From the NCBI RefSeq assembly GCF_037940415.1, contig NZ_CP149798.1, positions 2,104,501 through 2,168,500 of the forward strand: DNA of 64,000 bases, written 5' to 3'. Position numbers and translations under genes: made by a program. Numbering within the stretch: position 1 is the stretch's first letter; each line of letters opens with the position of its first letter. The notes below the pieces were generated by a model. That model searched no databases, was not told where the DNA came from, and was given only the letters and a program-made list of their open reading frames with translations. Shown here piece by piece: positions 17,102 to 24,446 of the stretch. The stretch is from Streptomyces sp. f51. GTDB lineage: Bacteria; Actinomycetota; Actinomycetes; Streptomycetales; Streptomycetaceae.

Positions 17102-17214
17102 CCGGAAACGACAGAGGCCCAGATCACCGGATGCACACCGGCTGACCTGGGCCTTGTTCGTGTCCTGAGACCGGTGGGCAGACGGTTTCGAACCGCCGAC
17201 ATCCGCCTTGTAAG
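17102..17214. mobile_element. Attachment-site copy 1: tRNA-Val 3' fragment plus terminator
   Basis: About 113 bp here align with 27466-27582, with roughly eight differences and one gap. The block holds a copy of the tRNA-flanking hairpin (17115-17154, one mispair) and 34 bp identical to the tRNA-Val 3' half (17181-17214). Identity stops in the anticodon-arm region at 17214. This is the distal att site of an integrated element; it is not a functional tRNA. Confidence 0.85.
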
Positions 17215-17311
17215 TTCGATTCCTGGGTCGCGTGGACTGCTCGGGCCTGTGCTGGCCGGGCGAATCGGGATCCAGCTTTGGACGCTGGGATCTGTGGCCG
17301 TCTGGCGACGT

Positions 17312-17333
17312 TGATGTCAGCTGGTGATGTCAG
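17312..17333. promoter_or_regulatory. Paired direct repeats, candidate integrase arm sites
   Basis: TGATGTCAG occurs at 17312-17320 and 17325-17333, 13 bp apart. Matching pairs in the same 13-bp register lie at 21214/21227 and 23825/23838. Their position just inside element ends suggests arm-type integrase or excisionase binding sites. Confidence 0.5.
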
Positions 17334-17869
17334 ACCGCTGGATGCTCGTCGGGCAGGGGAACGCGGACGAACTCGGTACACCGCTCGTCGCAGGCTCCTA
17401 CGGCATGAAAGTTCCGATGTGCCTCCGTGAGGCTCAGTCGGTCGTTCGGGCCGCCCCGGACCCGGTCGGCGTCCTGGTCGTCCTCACGGAAACTGAGACA
17501 GCCCGGCGCCTGGAGCGACCGTCGGGAGCGAATCTCCACTGCCTCCCGGCGGGCCAACTCTGCTCTGGCAAGAGCCCAAAGCCGATCAGCTTCGTCTGGT
17601 AGGACTCCAGCCATCGATTCCAACGCTGTAGCCATCTGGTCTTGCCACTCCGCGTACGCATTCGACCCGCGGTCGTCCGGCTTGAGCTTGCGCACGCGTC
17701 TCATCTCGTTGAGAGCGGCTGTGAACGCGGGACCCATCGAGCTTGCCAAGATGCCTTCTTGCATTGCCGTGAGAGGGCAGTTTACCGAGCGCGCTCTGAG
17801 CTTGGGAGCTGAGGTGATCTGGGGCTTGTCGAGGGGCTGACCTGGGCGGAAGCGAGGTGGGGCGAGCAT
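17330..17869 (-). CDS. Hypothetical protein with degenerate CPCC tail
   Basis: This 179-residue frame starts at ATG 17869; a longer reading to GTG 17974 is possible but has no better ribosome site. Residues 1-118 are charged and helical and match nothing I recognise. The last 60 or so (REDDQDADRVRGGPNDRLSLTEAHRNF..DEHP) clearly parallel the C-terminus of the CPCC protein at 18546-18911, but the cysteine pairs are lost. It may be a fusion created by deletion, so it could be a pseudogene. The stop overlaps a candidate arm site. Confidence 0.5.
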   Translation of the reverse strand: MLAPPRFRPGQPLDKPQITSAPKLRARSVNCPLTAMQEGILASSMGPAFTAALNEMRRVRKLKPDDRGSNAYAEWQDQMATALESMAGVLPDEADRLWALARAELARREAVEIRSRRSLQAPGCLSFREDDQDADRVRGGPNDRLSLTEAHRNFHAVGACDERCTEFVRVPLPDEHPAV

Positions 17870-18040
17870 TGGCCTGACCTGCGGATTCCCCGCCTCGGAT
17901 GGCGCGGCTGGCGCGTCCCGTTGTGTACCGCGAGTCCCCCCGAGTCTCCGCCCGTTCTGGCACGAGAGTGGCACGCCAGGGCACGAGCGAGGAGCTAGGC
18001 TCCGCCTTCGACATGGAGTGAAGGGGGAGTCAAGGACGTC

Positions 18041-18394
18041 ATGTGGGACGGGCCTTTTTACCGTGTGCAGCGGGACGGGTACGAGATCTGTTTCGTGCCC
18101 AATGCGGGCGAAGCGCTTGAGGACGTCTGCAACGTCGACATGTGGGTGATCTTCGCGGACGGGCTCCGGTGGTCAGGGACCATCTTCACGCTCGCTGAGG
18201 TCCAACGGCTCATGGATCGGTGGGCGACCACGGGTGAGGAGCTGGGAGGAATCTTCTTCACCTGCTGGGACGGCCTCATCGTCCGTGACGCCGGGATCGC
18301 GGCCATGGTGAGAGTTGTGGATCATCTGGTGCAAGCAGGTGAGTACGAGACTGTGTTCCGCTCCGTAGGTCGCGCGGACTCTGACGCGAACTGA
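18041..18394 (+). CDS. Hypothetical protein
   Basis: This 117-residue acidic protein (MWDGPFYRVQRDGYEICFV..) is rich in aromatic residues and has a strong ribosome site, AAGGGGGAG, 13 nt upstream. The MWVIFADGLRWSGTIFTLAEVQRLMDRW segment suggests a small alpha/beta fold. No signal or membrane span is seen. I do not recognise the family. It sits among element cargo and its base composition is lower in GC than that of the flanking core genes. Confidence 0.65.
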   Translation: MWDGPFYRVQRDGYEICFVPNAGEALEDVCNVDMWVIFADGLRWSGTIFTLAEVQRLMDRWATTGEELGGIFFTCWDGLIVRDAGIAAMVRVVDHLVQAGEYETVFRSVGRADSDAN

Positions 18395-18545
18395 TCGCCT
18401 CGATGCGAATATGGGCACGGTGGTCACTGAGGTCTGCTGGGCTGTTCAGTCGGTCACCTTGAGCCGGTGACGGTCGACTGCGGTCGTGCCGGTTGCTGTA
18501 CTTCGCGGCTGTACAGCGGAGGTGAACGATCGGACAAGTTGGGAC

Positions 18546-18911
18546 CTAGCTTTGATCACTCGACGGGGTCCCGCCGTAGAGGACACCCGTGCCGTAGTGC
18601 GGAGCGATGTCCGGGTGCTCTTCCGGTCGCGGCGCGCGTACCTGTGGCGAGAGACGCCCGCTGCTTGCACCGGTAGCTTCGAAGTTCCGCCGTGCCTCAG
18701 TCAGGCTGAGCTGACCGTTCGGGCCGCCTCGGCACTCGTCTGCATCGTGGTCATCCTGACCGTCGTCCTCCCAGAAGCAAACCGGACAGATCTCGTACAT
18801 TGCACGCTCAGCGAGGGTGACGAATCCGCAGCAAGGGCAGCGATACGGACCGGTGTCGGCTCGGCCTATGACATCCGCGAACACCATGAGCGCATTGTGC
18901 TGTGCGATCAC
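18546..18911 (-). CDS. CPCC-family cysteine-rich protein
   Basis: This 121-residue protein has the zinc-binding-like blocks YRCPCCGFVTL and YEICPVCFWEDDGQDD, followed by ADECRGGPNGQLSLTEARRNF, which define the Cys_rich_CPCC family. It probably binds one zinc ion. The role is unknown; relatives often occur beside toxin, immunity or mobile-element genes. The GTG at 18911 is chosen for its GGAAGGTGG ribosome site; ATG 18887 is the alternative. Confidence 0.8.
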   Translation of the reverse strand: MIAQHNALMVFADVIGRADTGPYRCPCCGFVTLAERAMYEICPVCFWEDDGQDDHDADECRGGPNGQLSLTEARRNFEATGASSGRLSPQVRAPRPEEHPDIAPHYGTGVLYGGTPSSDQS

Positions 18912-19147
18912 GCTGACCCACCTTCCATTTTCGTGCGGTCGGTGGAGTCTCAACGGGCGAGGCGAGTCAACACTTCAGCAATCTTGAAAACCGTCGTGGC
19001 AGCGATGTCACCGTGGACTCAAATCCCACACCCACCGCAGGTGAACGGCCCCTGACCAGGTACATCGGTCAGGGGCAGTCGTGCTGCGCGATGGCCGTGG
19101 GTGACCGTCGTTCCCCGGTGTTCCCCGCTCGATCGGTCACGCCGGGG

Positions 19148-19447
19148 TCACGGTCGGTCTCCGGCAGGACTGGGTGCCGTGAGGTCGACCCATATCCACG
19201 GCTTGTGATCCCAGTCGCGTACCTCGCCTATGACTAGGTCGATGGTCGTCCCCACTGGCGGCAGTTCCCGCACGAGGCGCTTCACTCCCGGCTCACTTCC
19301 GCGGCGAATCGTGTCCAGTGAGGCGCCCACCGGGTCGTACTCGTCGAGCTTTGCCGTGAGGCCCCATGGCTGGTGACCAGTGATCGTTGCTTGGACTGTC
19401 TCGCCTTGCCGAAGCTCGCTAAGAGGCCGTCTCGGTTGATCTGCCAT
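19148..19447 (-). CDS. Small OB/S1-like domain protein
   Basis: This 99-residue protein contains LRQGETVQATITGHQPWGLTAKL and, later, VGTTIDLVIGEVRDWDHKPWIWVDL. That pattern resembles an S1/OB fold, with the GxxVxGxVxxxxxxGxxV-type strand turns. It could bind RNA or another nucleic acid, but no family is named with certainty. Its 5' leader lies in the structured repeat that also fronts the gene at 23888-24397. Confidence 0.6.
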   Translation of the reverse strand: MADQPRRPLSELRQGETVQATITGHQPWGLTAKLDEYDPVGASLDTIRRGSEPGVKRLVRELPPVGTTIDLVIGEVRDWDHKPWIWVDLTAPSPAGDRP

Positions 19448-19467
19448 GGCGGCATCCTCTACCCCAA

Positions 19468-19774
19468 CCCACCACTCACCCCAGCTCCCATCCCGTCCGC
19501 CGTCGACCCACACACCGTGGAGCGGGCGTGGTTCAGGGCGTCAAGGTGGAGCGCGCTACTGTACGAACGACCTTGACGCCCTGGGCCGCGTCTGACCGTG
19601 GGCCATGAACGTCGGCTTCTCGACTCATGACCTCCGGGCCTATCCACCTGTGGGCGGGCGTCGGCGCAGCCGGGGTGGAGCGGGCCGAAGGCAGGAGCGG
19701 CGCCCGGCGCGGAGCCGGGAGCGCGCCCGGCGGAGCGGAGCGCAGCCGGGGCTTGATGGAGTAGAGAAAGTCTT
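19468..19774. repeat. Long dispersed repeat, copy 1
   Basis: About 307 bp are shared with 24447-24885 in two blocks. Block I is 19468-19594; block II is 19595-19774. The two are directly joined here, but separated by about 130 bp in copy 2. Identity is about 90%. Block I contains a 25-bp hairpin; block II is a GC-rich run with many GGAGCGG and GCGCCCGG motifs. No protein is encoded. Confidence 0.9.
19523..19594 (+). ncRNA. Candidate structured RNA, copy 1
   Basis: Arms 19523-19547 and 19570-19594 pair over 25 bp around a 22-nt loop that reads GGAGCGCGCTACTG then TACGAACG. Five of the pairs are G-U when read as plus-strand RNA; on the minus strand they would be C/A mismatches. Compared with copy 2, two base pairs change on both sides and keep pairing. 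Transcription is not shown. Confidence 0.5.
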
Positions 19775-19845
19775 ACCGCGTCCATGATCCGGATCGGTTT
19801 TCCCAGGCTGCGGGCTACGTGTCCGTCTGGGCTACCGTGCGACCT

Positions 19846-20778
19846 ATGCTCTCTGGATTGGACACGCCCCAAGGCGCTGCTGAGCTGGCCGAGTCACTGT
19901 TGTCCCCGCTCGGAGATCGCTGGTTGCACACGCAGGCTGTAGCAGCGCGAGCAATTGAGGCGACAACGGCGGTGTCCAAGGATGACCGGGAGCTCCTTGT
20001 CGCGGCTGCATGGCTGCATGACATCGGCTACGCGCCGGAATTGAGAGACACCGGGTTCCATCCCCTTGACGGCGCACGCCATTTGGAAAGGCTGGCTGCT
20101 CCTTCGCGCCTTGTGCGGTTGGTCGCCCACCACTCCGGCGCCGTCTACGAGGCCGAGCAGCGGGGGCTGACTGCTGAACTCGCGGTGTATGACCGGGAGG
20201 ACTCCGCAGTCATGGACGCGCTGATCTTCGCCGACATGACCACTGGACCTGCCGGGCAGTCTTTCGAGTTCGGTCGGCGCATTGACGAGATCTTGCAACG
20301 GTATGGGCCGGACAGCGAGGTTCACGCCGCGACCAGGAAGGCACGACCGTATCTCGGTGCTGCTGTCGAGCGGACGGAACGGCGCATCAACACCTTCGTC
20401 TCACTTCCGCCGAGCCAGCGGGCAATCATTGACGGCAGCGGCTGGTGGCCTCCGACGCTGTTTGCTGCGGAACACCAGGACGTGGAGCTGATGGCTCGGT
20501 TGCTAGATGCCGGAGCCGACCCGAACGAGGGTAACGGCGCGACACACGCGATCGATAGCGAAGGTGACTGGGCATTGCAGAGCGGCAAGCCGCTGACCGT
20601 TGCCACAACGGCAGTGCTCTTGGCTTACGGCGCGGATCCTGGACTGGCGGACGGGAGCGGAGAGACACCTCTTCAAGTGGCAGAGAGTTACGACCATCGT
20701 CCCGCCATCCGACTGCTCCGCCGGCATCTCTCGGGCGACTTGGGCAGAAACAGCCCGCCTGGCCCGGACAGTCCCTGA
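19846..20778 (+). CDS. HD-domain and ankyrin-repeat fusion protein
   Basis: This 310-residue protein has an N-terminal HD-superfamily metal-dependent phosphohydrolase domain with H and HD motifs (WLHTQAVAARA, AAAWLHDIGYAP, VAHHSGAVYEA, ADMTTGP; residues 25-140). The C-terminal half has two or three ankyrin-type repeats (DVELMARLLDAGADPNEGN, TAVLLAYGADPGLADGSGETPLQVAESYD). It probably hydrolyses a nucleotide or phosphoester and binds a protein partner. A TACCGT box ends 7 nt before the ATG, suggesting a leaderless start; GTG 19819 is the alternative. Confidence 0.75.
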   Translation: MLSGLDTPQGAAELAESLLSPLGDRWLHTQAVAARAIEATTAVSKDDRELLVAAAWLHDIGYAPELRDTGFHPLDGARHLERLAAPSRLVRLVAHHSGAVYEAEQRGLTAELAVYDREDSAVMDALIFADMTTGPAGQSFEFGRRIDEILQRYGPDSEVHAATRKARPYLGAAVERTERRINTFVSLPPSQRAIIDGSGWWPPTLFAAEHQDVELMARLLDAGADPNEGNGATHAIDSEGDWALQSGKPLTVATTAVLLAYGADPGLADGSGETPLQVAESYDHRPAIRLLRRHLSGDLGRNSPPGPDSP

Positions 20779-20870
20779 TCGATGCGCGTTGGTCACCCAG
20801 CTCCATGACTCTGCCAGGCGGCTCTCAGGAGTCGTCGCGACAGATACGGAGCGCCTCGGGCTCCCACTGC

Positions 20871-20942
20871 CGCTATGCCGCCAGGTTGCCTGGCGCGTGG
20901 CCGTGCTCAAGCAGCAACGGCAGGCGGCGAGTTGCGAAGCCA
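20871..20942 (-). pseudogene. Nudix hydrolase C-terminal fragment
   Basis: On the minus strand this encodes LLLEHGHAPGNLAA followed by a stop. It matches the tail LEHGQAPGKQAA of the larger Nudix remnant at 25422, and the DNA around the two stops is also alike (CGCTATGCCGCC). Only the last 15-25 codons survive. Confidence 0.6.
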
Positions 20943-20976
20943 TAGCGGGAAGCCTGGTAGGCATCCAGCACTTCCG

Positions 20977-21204
20977 TGATATGTGTTCACCACGCGCACG
21001 GGGCGACCGATCGAACCTCGCAACGTGTACCGCTCCTTCACCCGGGTCGCCGGGAACGCGGGCCTGCGCGTCATCCGGCTGCACGACGCCCGGCACGGAT
21101 GCCTGCTCACCGTGAACGTCTATGCGCACGTCGTCCAGGACACGCAGCGCGAGGCCGTCAGTCACATGGATCGGCTGCTCACGCGGCGGCTACAGCGCGA
21201 GTAG
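20977..21204 (+). pseudogene. Tyrosine integrase relic with internal deletion
   Basis: The frame reads FTTRTGRPIEPRNVYRSF, then VIRLHDARHGC, and jumps straight into LLTVNVYAHVVQDTQREAVSHMDRLL. The RLHDxRH box (HxxR) and the C-terminal NVYAHV block holding the catalytic Tyr are normally separated by about 30 residues including the GH box. That part and the whole N-terminus are missing. It cannot be an active recombinase. It lies next to att copy 2 in the position an integrase occupies. Confidence 0.85.
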
Positions 21205-21213
21205 CGACGGCAC

Positions 21214-21235
21214 TGATGTCAGATCTGGATGTCAA
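21214..21235. promoter_or_regulatory. Paired direct repeats near att copy 2
   Basis: TGATGTCAG (21214-21222) and GGATGTCAA (21227-21235) repeat in the same 13-bp register as the pair at 17312. Together the two pairs bracket the 17.2-21.3 kb interval, as integrase arm sites at both element ends would. Confidence 0.45.
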
Positions 21236-21236
21236 A

Positions 21237-21269
21237 GGCCCCCAGCCATGATCGGCTGGGGGCCTTTTT
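21237..21269 (+). terminator. Rho-independent terminator after the integrase relic
   Basis: Arms 21237-21247 and 21254-21264 (GGCCCCCAGCC) enclose a 6-nt loop and are followed by TTTTT. It is one of the few classic hairpin-plus-T-tract terminators in the window. Confidence 0.85.
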
Positions 21270-21282
21270 CCTGGTGGGCGCC

Positions 21283-21321
21283 GACGGTTTCGAACCGCCG
21301 ACATCCGCCTTGTAAGGGCGG
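21283..21321. mobile_element. Attachment-site copy 2: tRNA-Val 3' fragment
   Basis: These 39 bp are identical to 27548-27586 of the intact tRNA-Val gene, and the sequence diverges right after the anticodon stem. It is the shared boundary between the distal and proximal elements. Confidence 0.9.
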
Positions 21322-21430
21322 ACGTGGCCGACGGCGGAGTTCCCCAGGTCATTCCGGCAGTAGCGGCAGCCGGGGGGAACGGTGCATCTCGACTGTGGCG
21401 AGCCGTTGTTGACCGCGGTTGACCGCACGA

Positions 21431-21451
21431 TGTGGCACGGCTGTGGCACGG
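21431..21451. promoter_or_regulatory. Direct repeats, second arm-site family
   Basis: TGTGGCACGG occurs at 21431-21440 and 21442-21451. A similar AGTGGCACGG lies at 27444-27453, at the end of the intact integrase gene, and a diverged copy near 17080. These may be arm sites for the 26317-27444 integrase. Confidence 0.4.
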
Positions 21452-21639
21452 GGACCACTTCGTCCCGAAGCAACTCGGGGGGCCCGACGTCCTTGGGCTG
21501 CTGTGCCTGTCACCTGCGCTGATGGTCCGCTGGCGTCCACAGTTGTCCGCGGCTGTGTGCTGTGGTTGTCACGCAGTTAGACACTCAGTGCGCCTCGCCC
21601 GCGTCGCCCTAGGGGTGGGTTACGCGAGCTACGCGATCT
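21452..21639. other. Element DNA without recognisable gene
   Basis: No frame with coding bias is seen between the candidate arm repeats and the stop of the next minus-strand gene. Confidence 0.4.
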
Positions 21640-22125
21640 CTAGGCCCGCCTCACTAGTTCAATCGTCATGGGCGCGGCAGACTCGATCTCGATTGTGGCC
21701 GCTTCATCTTCCTGAAGGGCGTCAGAGGAAACGTCGACGGGGACTACGACCAGCCTCGTGCGCGGTCGAGGAAGCCGGCCCAGGTCCAGGGGAGGATCGT
21801 GACGCAGGACGTCGACGACACGAACGAGCGTCTCGGGGATGCTGACGCTGCACAAGTCACCACGGTTCAGGTACTGAGGGTTCGGCTCGGTGCGAAACAG
21901 CGTGTACGACCACTCCCCCGACCCAGGGTCAACGGGAAAAGCCCTTTGCCCGTTCCATCGGAATCGTGAGTCCGGATCGACCTTCCCCCAGGGCCACTCC
22001 ACAAAAATGTAGGAGCCCCGGACATCGGCAACCCGCGCCCTCGCTGGCGAACAACCCACTCGCAGTACATCGCCCACCTGGTAGACAGGCCGACCGGCTT
22101 CGCGCTTCACCACACTGTTCCTCAC
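21640..22125 (-). CDS. Hypothetical protein
   Basis: This 161-residue protein starts MRNSVVKREAGRPVYQVGDVLRVG. The first third (VGDVLRVGCSPARARVADVRGSYIFVEWPWG) looks like a small beta-barrel of the SH3/KOW kind; the remainder is mixed. There is no signal or membrane span. I do not recognise the family. It is element cargo with a long unexplained region upstream. Confidence 0.6.
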   Translation of the reverse strand: MRNSVVKREAGRPVYQVGDVLRVGCSPARARVADVRGSYIFVEWPWGKVDPDSRFRWNGQRAFPVDPGSGEWSYTLFRTEPNPQYLNRGDLCSVSIPETLVRVVDVLRHDPPLDLGRLPRPRTRLVVVPVDVSSDALQEDEAATIEIESAAPMTIELVRRA

Positions 22126-23141
22126 ACGTCTGATCCGTGTCCGAAGGCTACGGCTGGTTGCTGCCTTCTTCTTGTCCTGGATCTTGCCGGAGATCTTGGT
22201 GACCTGCGTTTTCGCTGCTCAGGGGCGATGGCCTCGTACGCTTGGCCGTCGTCGTTGGTCGTCATTGGCCGCTGTTGAGCAACGTCGTACAGCCCAGAGA
22301 CGGCCCAGCTTCAGCCCGCTCGACCGACAGCCGGCACCTTCGACACTCCCCGTCTGAACCTCAGCCGACGACAGCCAGCCACGACAGCGGGCGCGCCGAG
22401 CGACCACGCACGCGTATGCCTCGCTCCGCCCCCACGAGCCTCAGCCACGCTGTCGCTGCCGTCGACCAGAGCAAGCCGTGACGGCCGACCCGTGACGACA
22501 GGGCCCTCGGCGTGTCGCGGCCCTGCGGGGGCTGCCTGCCCCTCGGGTTGCTGTACCTGGCTGCCGTACCGCGTCTCTCGGCTCTTACCCCTGTTGTCAG
22601 TCCCCCTGTTAGCTTGCCTGGCGGGATGAGACCGGTCAGAGAACCTTCGAGGTCCGCGGGCAAGGGGGGTGGGCGCAAAGGTCCCCGGGAGCCACCTCGG
22701 GACTATGTTGCAGGCCGCAGACCCCACCCCCCTCATCACCTGGCCAACGCGCCTTTCCAACGGTGTTGGTGGCCTCGTGGACTGCCTCCGGGGTCGTTCA
22801 CCTGCGTTCATGGGCGGCTGGCGCGGGCGGCAACACCTGCTGACGGTCCCGTGTGAACGGTCCTGAATGGGGCTGAGAGACGGGAACTGAGACGGGCGGC
22901 TCTACCCGGCAGGCTGCGGCCCCACGGGAGGAAATGCGTCGACCCACCACCATGCAAGGGAATAGGTTCCGTCTGGTCATGCGTCGCCTAGCGGCCACGC
23001 GGAGTGCTGAGGCGGTTTGTACTACTGCCGTAACAACCACTGCCGAACCCCGGCAGGCACGCGCGCCCGGGTGCCGGGGATGGCACTCTTTCCGCCTACG
23101 GCCCGTCAGGTCGGGCCAGTCAGAGGGGGAGTCTCTCCACG
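22126..23141. other. 1-kb region with no supported gene
   Basis: Open frames here lack the third-position GC bias of real genes and match nothing I recognise. The right end (about 23040-23141) is the promoter and leader of the secreted-protein gene. The rest may be decayed element DNA. Confidence 0.5.
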
Positions 23142-23618
23142 ATGCATCGCATGCGCGCCGCCGCGGCCCTTCTCGCCGCCGCAGGGCTCGTCACCGCCAC
23201 CCAGCTCGGTCTCGCCGGCACGGCATCGGCCGCGACCCCGGCTACGACGAGCACCGGCTGCCCGGTCAGCCTCGTCTACCCGGCGAGGTTCTACGTCGAC
23301 TCGCACGGTTGGGTGACCAACGGCGGTCTGTACTTCGGGATCAAGAACAAGAGCACGACCAAGAGCTTCACGAAGGTCACGCTCACCGTCACGGACGTCG
23401 CGAACATCCGCTTCGGCACGGCCACGCCCAAGAACGGCCGGGTCACCAACAAGACGTCGAAGACGGTCTCCGTGTACACGGGGACCCTCAAGCCGAGCAG
23501 CAGCCTCGGCATGAAGGTACAGACACACCTGCTCAACACCCACAGCTACAAGGTGAAGTTCGCCCTCCACGGCACCGGCTGGACCTGCGCCGTGAACCAG
23601 GGCACCTGGGGCGTCTGA
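23142..23618 (+). CDS. Small secreted protein
   Basis: This 158-residue protein has a clear signal peptide (residues 1-31: MHRMRAAAALLAAAGLVTAT, then ending in TASAA). The mature part is rich in Thr, Lys and beta-strand patterns, with one Cys near each end (STGCPVSLVY and GWTCAVNQGTW) that could form a disulphide. It suggests an immunoglobulin-like extracellular fold. Function is unknown. The ribosome site GGGGGAG is 9 nt upstream and a strong hairpin follows. Confidence 0.75.
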   Translation: MHRMRAAAALLAAAGLVTATQLGLAGTASAATPATTSTGCPVSLVYPARFYVDSHGWVTNGGLYFGIKNKSTTKSFTKVTLTVTDVANIRFGTATPKNGRVTNKTSKTVSVYTGTLKPSSSLGMKVQTHLLNTHSYKVKFALHGTGWTCAVNQGTWGV

Positions 23619-23648
23619 CCCCAAGTGCCCCCTTCGGTCCGCAGGGCG

Positions 23649-23689
23649 TCGCGGGGCGCTGTCTATCGGTTCAGGACAGCGCCCCGCGA
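23649..23689. terminator. Hairpin terminator
   Basis: Arms 23649-23663 and 23675-23689 (15 bp, core CGCGGGGCGCTGTC) pair perfectly around an 11-nt loop, 30 bp after the secreted-protein stop. Confidence 0.8.
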
Positions 23690-23824
23690 GGCACAAGGGC
23701 TTTGAGGTCTGGCCTCATCTTTATCAGGTCGATCGAGGCGTTCTCTTGACCGTGATGAACGTCCGCTGAACCCTGGTCCGGCTGCCGGTGAGGTCCGGCG
23801 TTGATCGGCACTGTACGCCGTTGT

Positions 23825-23846
23825 TGGTGTCAGCCGCTGGTGTCAG
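23825..23846. promoter_or_regulatory. Third pair of candidate arm-site repeats
   Basis: TGGTGTCAG occurs at 23825-23833 and 23838-23846, one base different from the pair at 17312 and in the same 13-bp register. As at 17312, a minus-strand gene ends just to the right. It may mark a fossil element end inside the proximal interval. Confidence 0.45.
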
Positions 23847-23887
23847 ACGGCTTGGGCGCCCTTGACAGTCCGGCTTTCGCCGCCTGC

Positions 23888-24397
23888 TCACTCCGGGTGT
23901 GGCAACTCGTGCGGAAGATCGCAAGCGTCCTGCTCCAGATGCAGGTGACGGAGCTCTCGCAGCTCGGCGACGGGAAAGGGATGCTGCATCCACTTCTTCC
24001 GATATCCGGCTTCGCCATGCAAGCGCAGAACATCTTGCGCCGCTTCCGCGACCACGTGAGCGAAGGCGGTGCGCGACTGCTCTGAGCTCCACAAGAGGAC
24101 GCCGTCGTCGGCCGGGAGGTCGAAGCTCTTGAACATGTCGGGGAATCGGTAGATCCCGATCACGACCTTTGCCCCACGGCTGCTGAGGACCCACCTCACC
24201 TCTGCGGGCTCCAGGTCGAACGAGAACCGCTGAGTAGCTTCCGGGCCGTACAACCCGGCAACGCCAACAAGCAGATCGGCAAGAGCGTTGGTGCAGTAGC
24301 TCGGATCGCTCTTGTGCTCCGTCCCACCATCGGTGATTCGGTACGTTGCCCAACCTGCTCCGGTCAGACTCCAACTGAACTGAAGATCACTCGACAT
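23888..24397 (-). CDS. Hypothetical protein
   Basis: This 169-residue soluble protein (MSSDLQFSWSLTGAGWATYRI..) alternates beta and helical patterns, with SRGAKVVIGIYRF and VLLWSSEQSRTAFAHVVAEAAQDVLRLHG in the second half. It resembles actinobacterial cargo proteins of unknown role, some of which are immunity-like; no named family is assigned. The ATG at 24397 has the ribosome site AGGGGAGGGG. Its leader is the left edge of the structured repeat, as for the gene at 19148. Confidence 0.65.
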   Translation of the reverse strand: MSSDLQFSWSLTGAGWATYRITDGGTEHKSDPSYCTNALADLLVGVAGLYGPEATQRFSFDLEPAEVRWVLSSRGAKVVIGIYRFPDMFKSFDLPADDGVLLWSSEQSRTAFAHVVAEAAQDVLRLHGEAGYRKKWMQHPFPVAELRELRHLHLEQDACDLPHELPHPE

Positions 24398-24446
24398 CTG
24401 GCCCCTCCCCTGATCGTCTGCGGAGACCGTACATACCTCCCTGACC

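Noticed and set aside
17181..17235. A possible tRNA, since GTTCGATTCC after the att core resembles a T-arm
   Set aside because: No acceptor or D-arm can be formed with it; the segment is only the tRNA-Val 3' fragment followed by unrelated DNA.
19531..19594. The repeat hairpin as a promoter because copy 1 contains TTGACG
   Set aside because: Copy 2 has TGGACG at the same place and no suitable -10 box follows on either strand; base-pair conservation explains the change better.
22311..22811. Minus-strand frame of 166 codons in the gene-poor part of the element
   Set aside because: No ribosome site, no coding bias and no recognisable motif.
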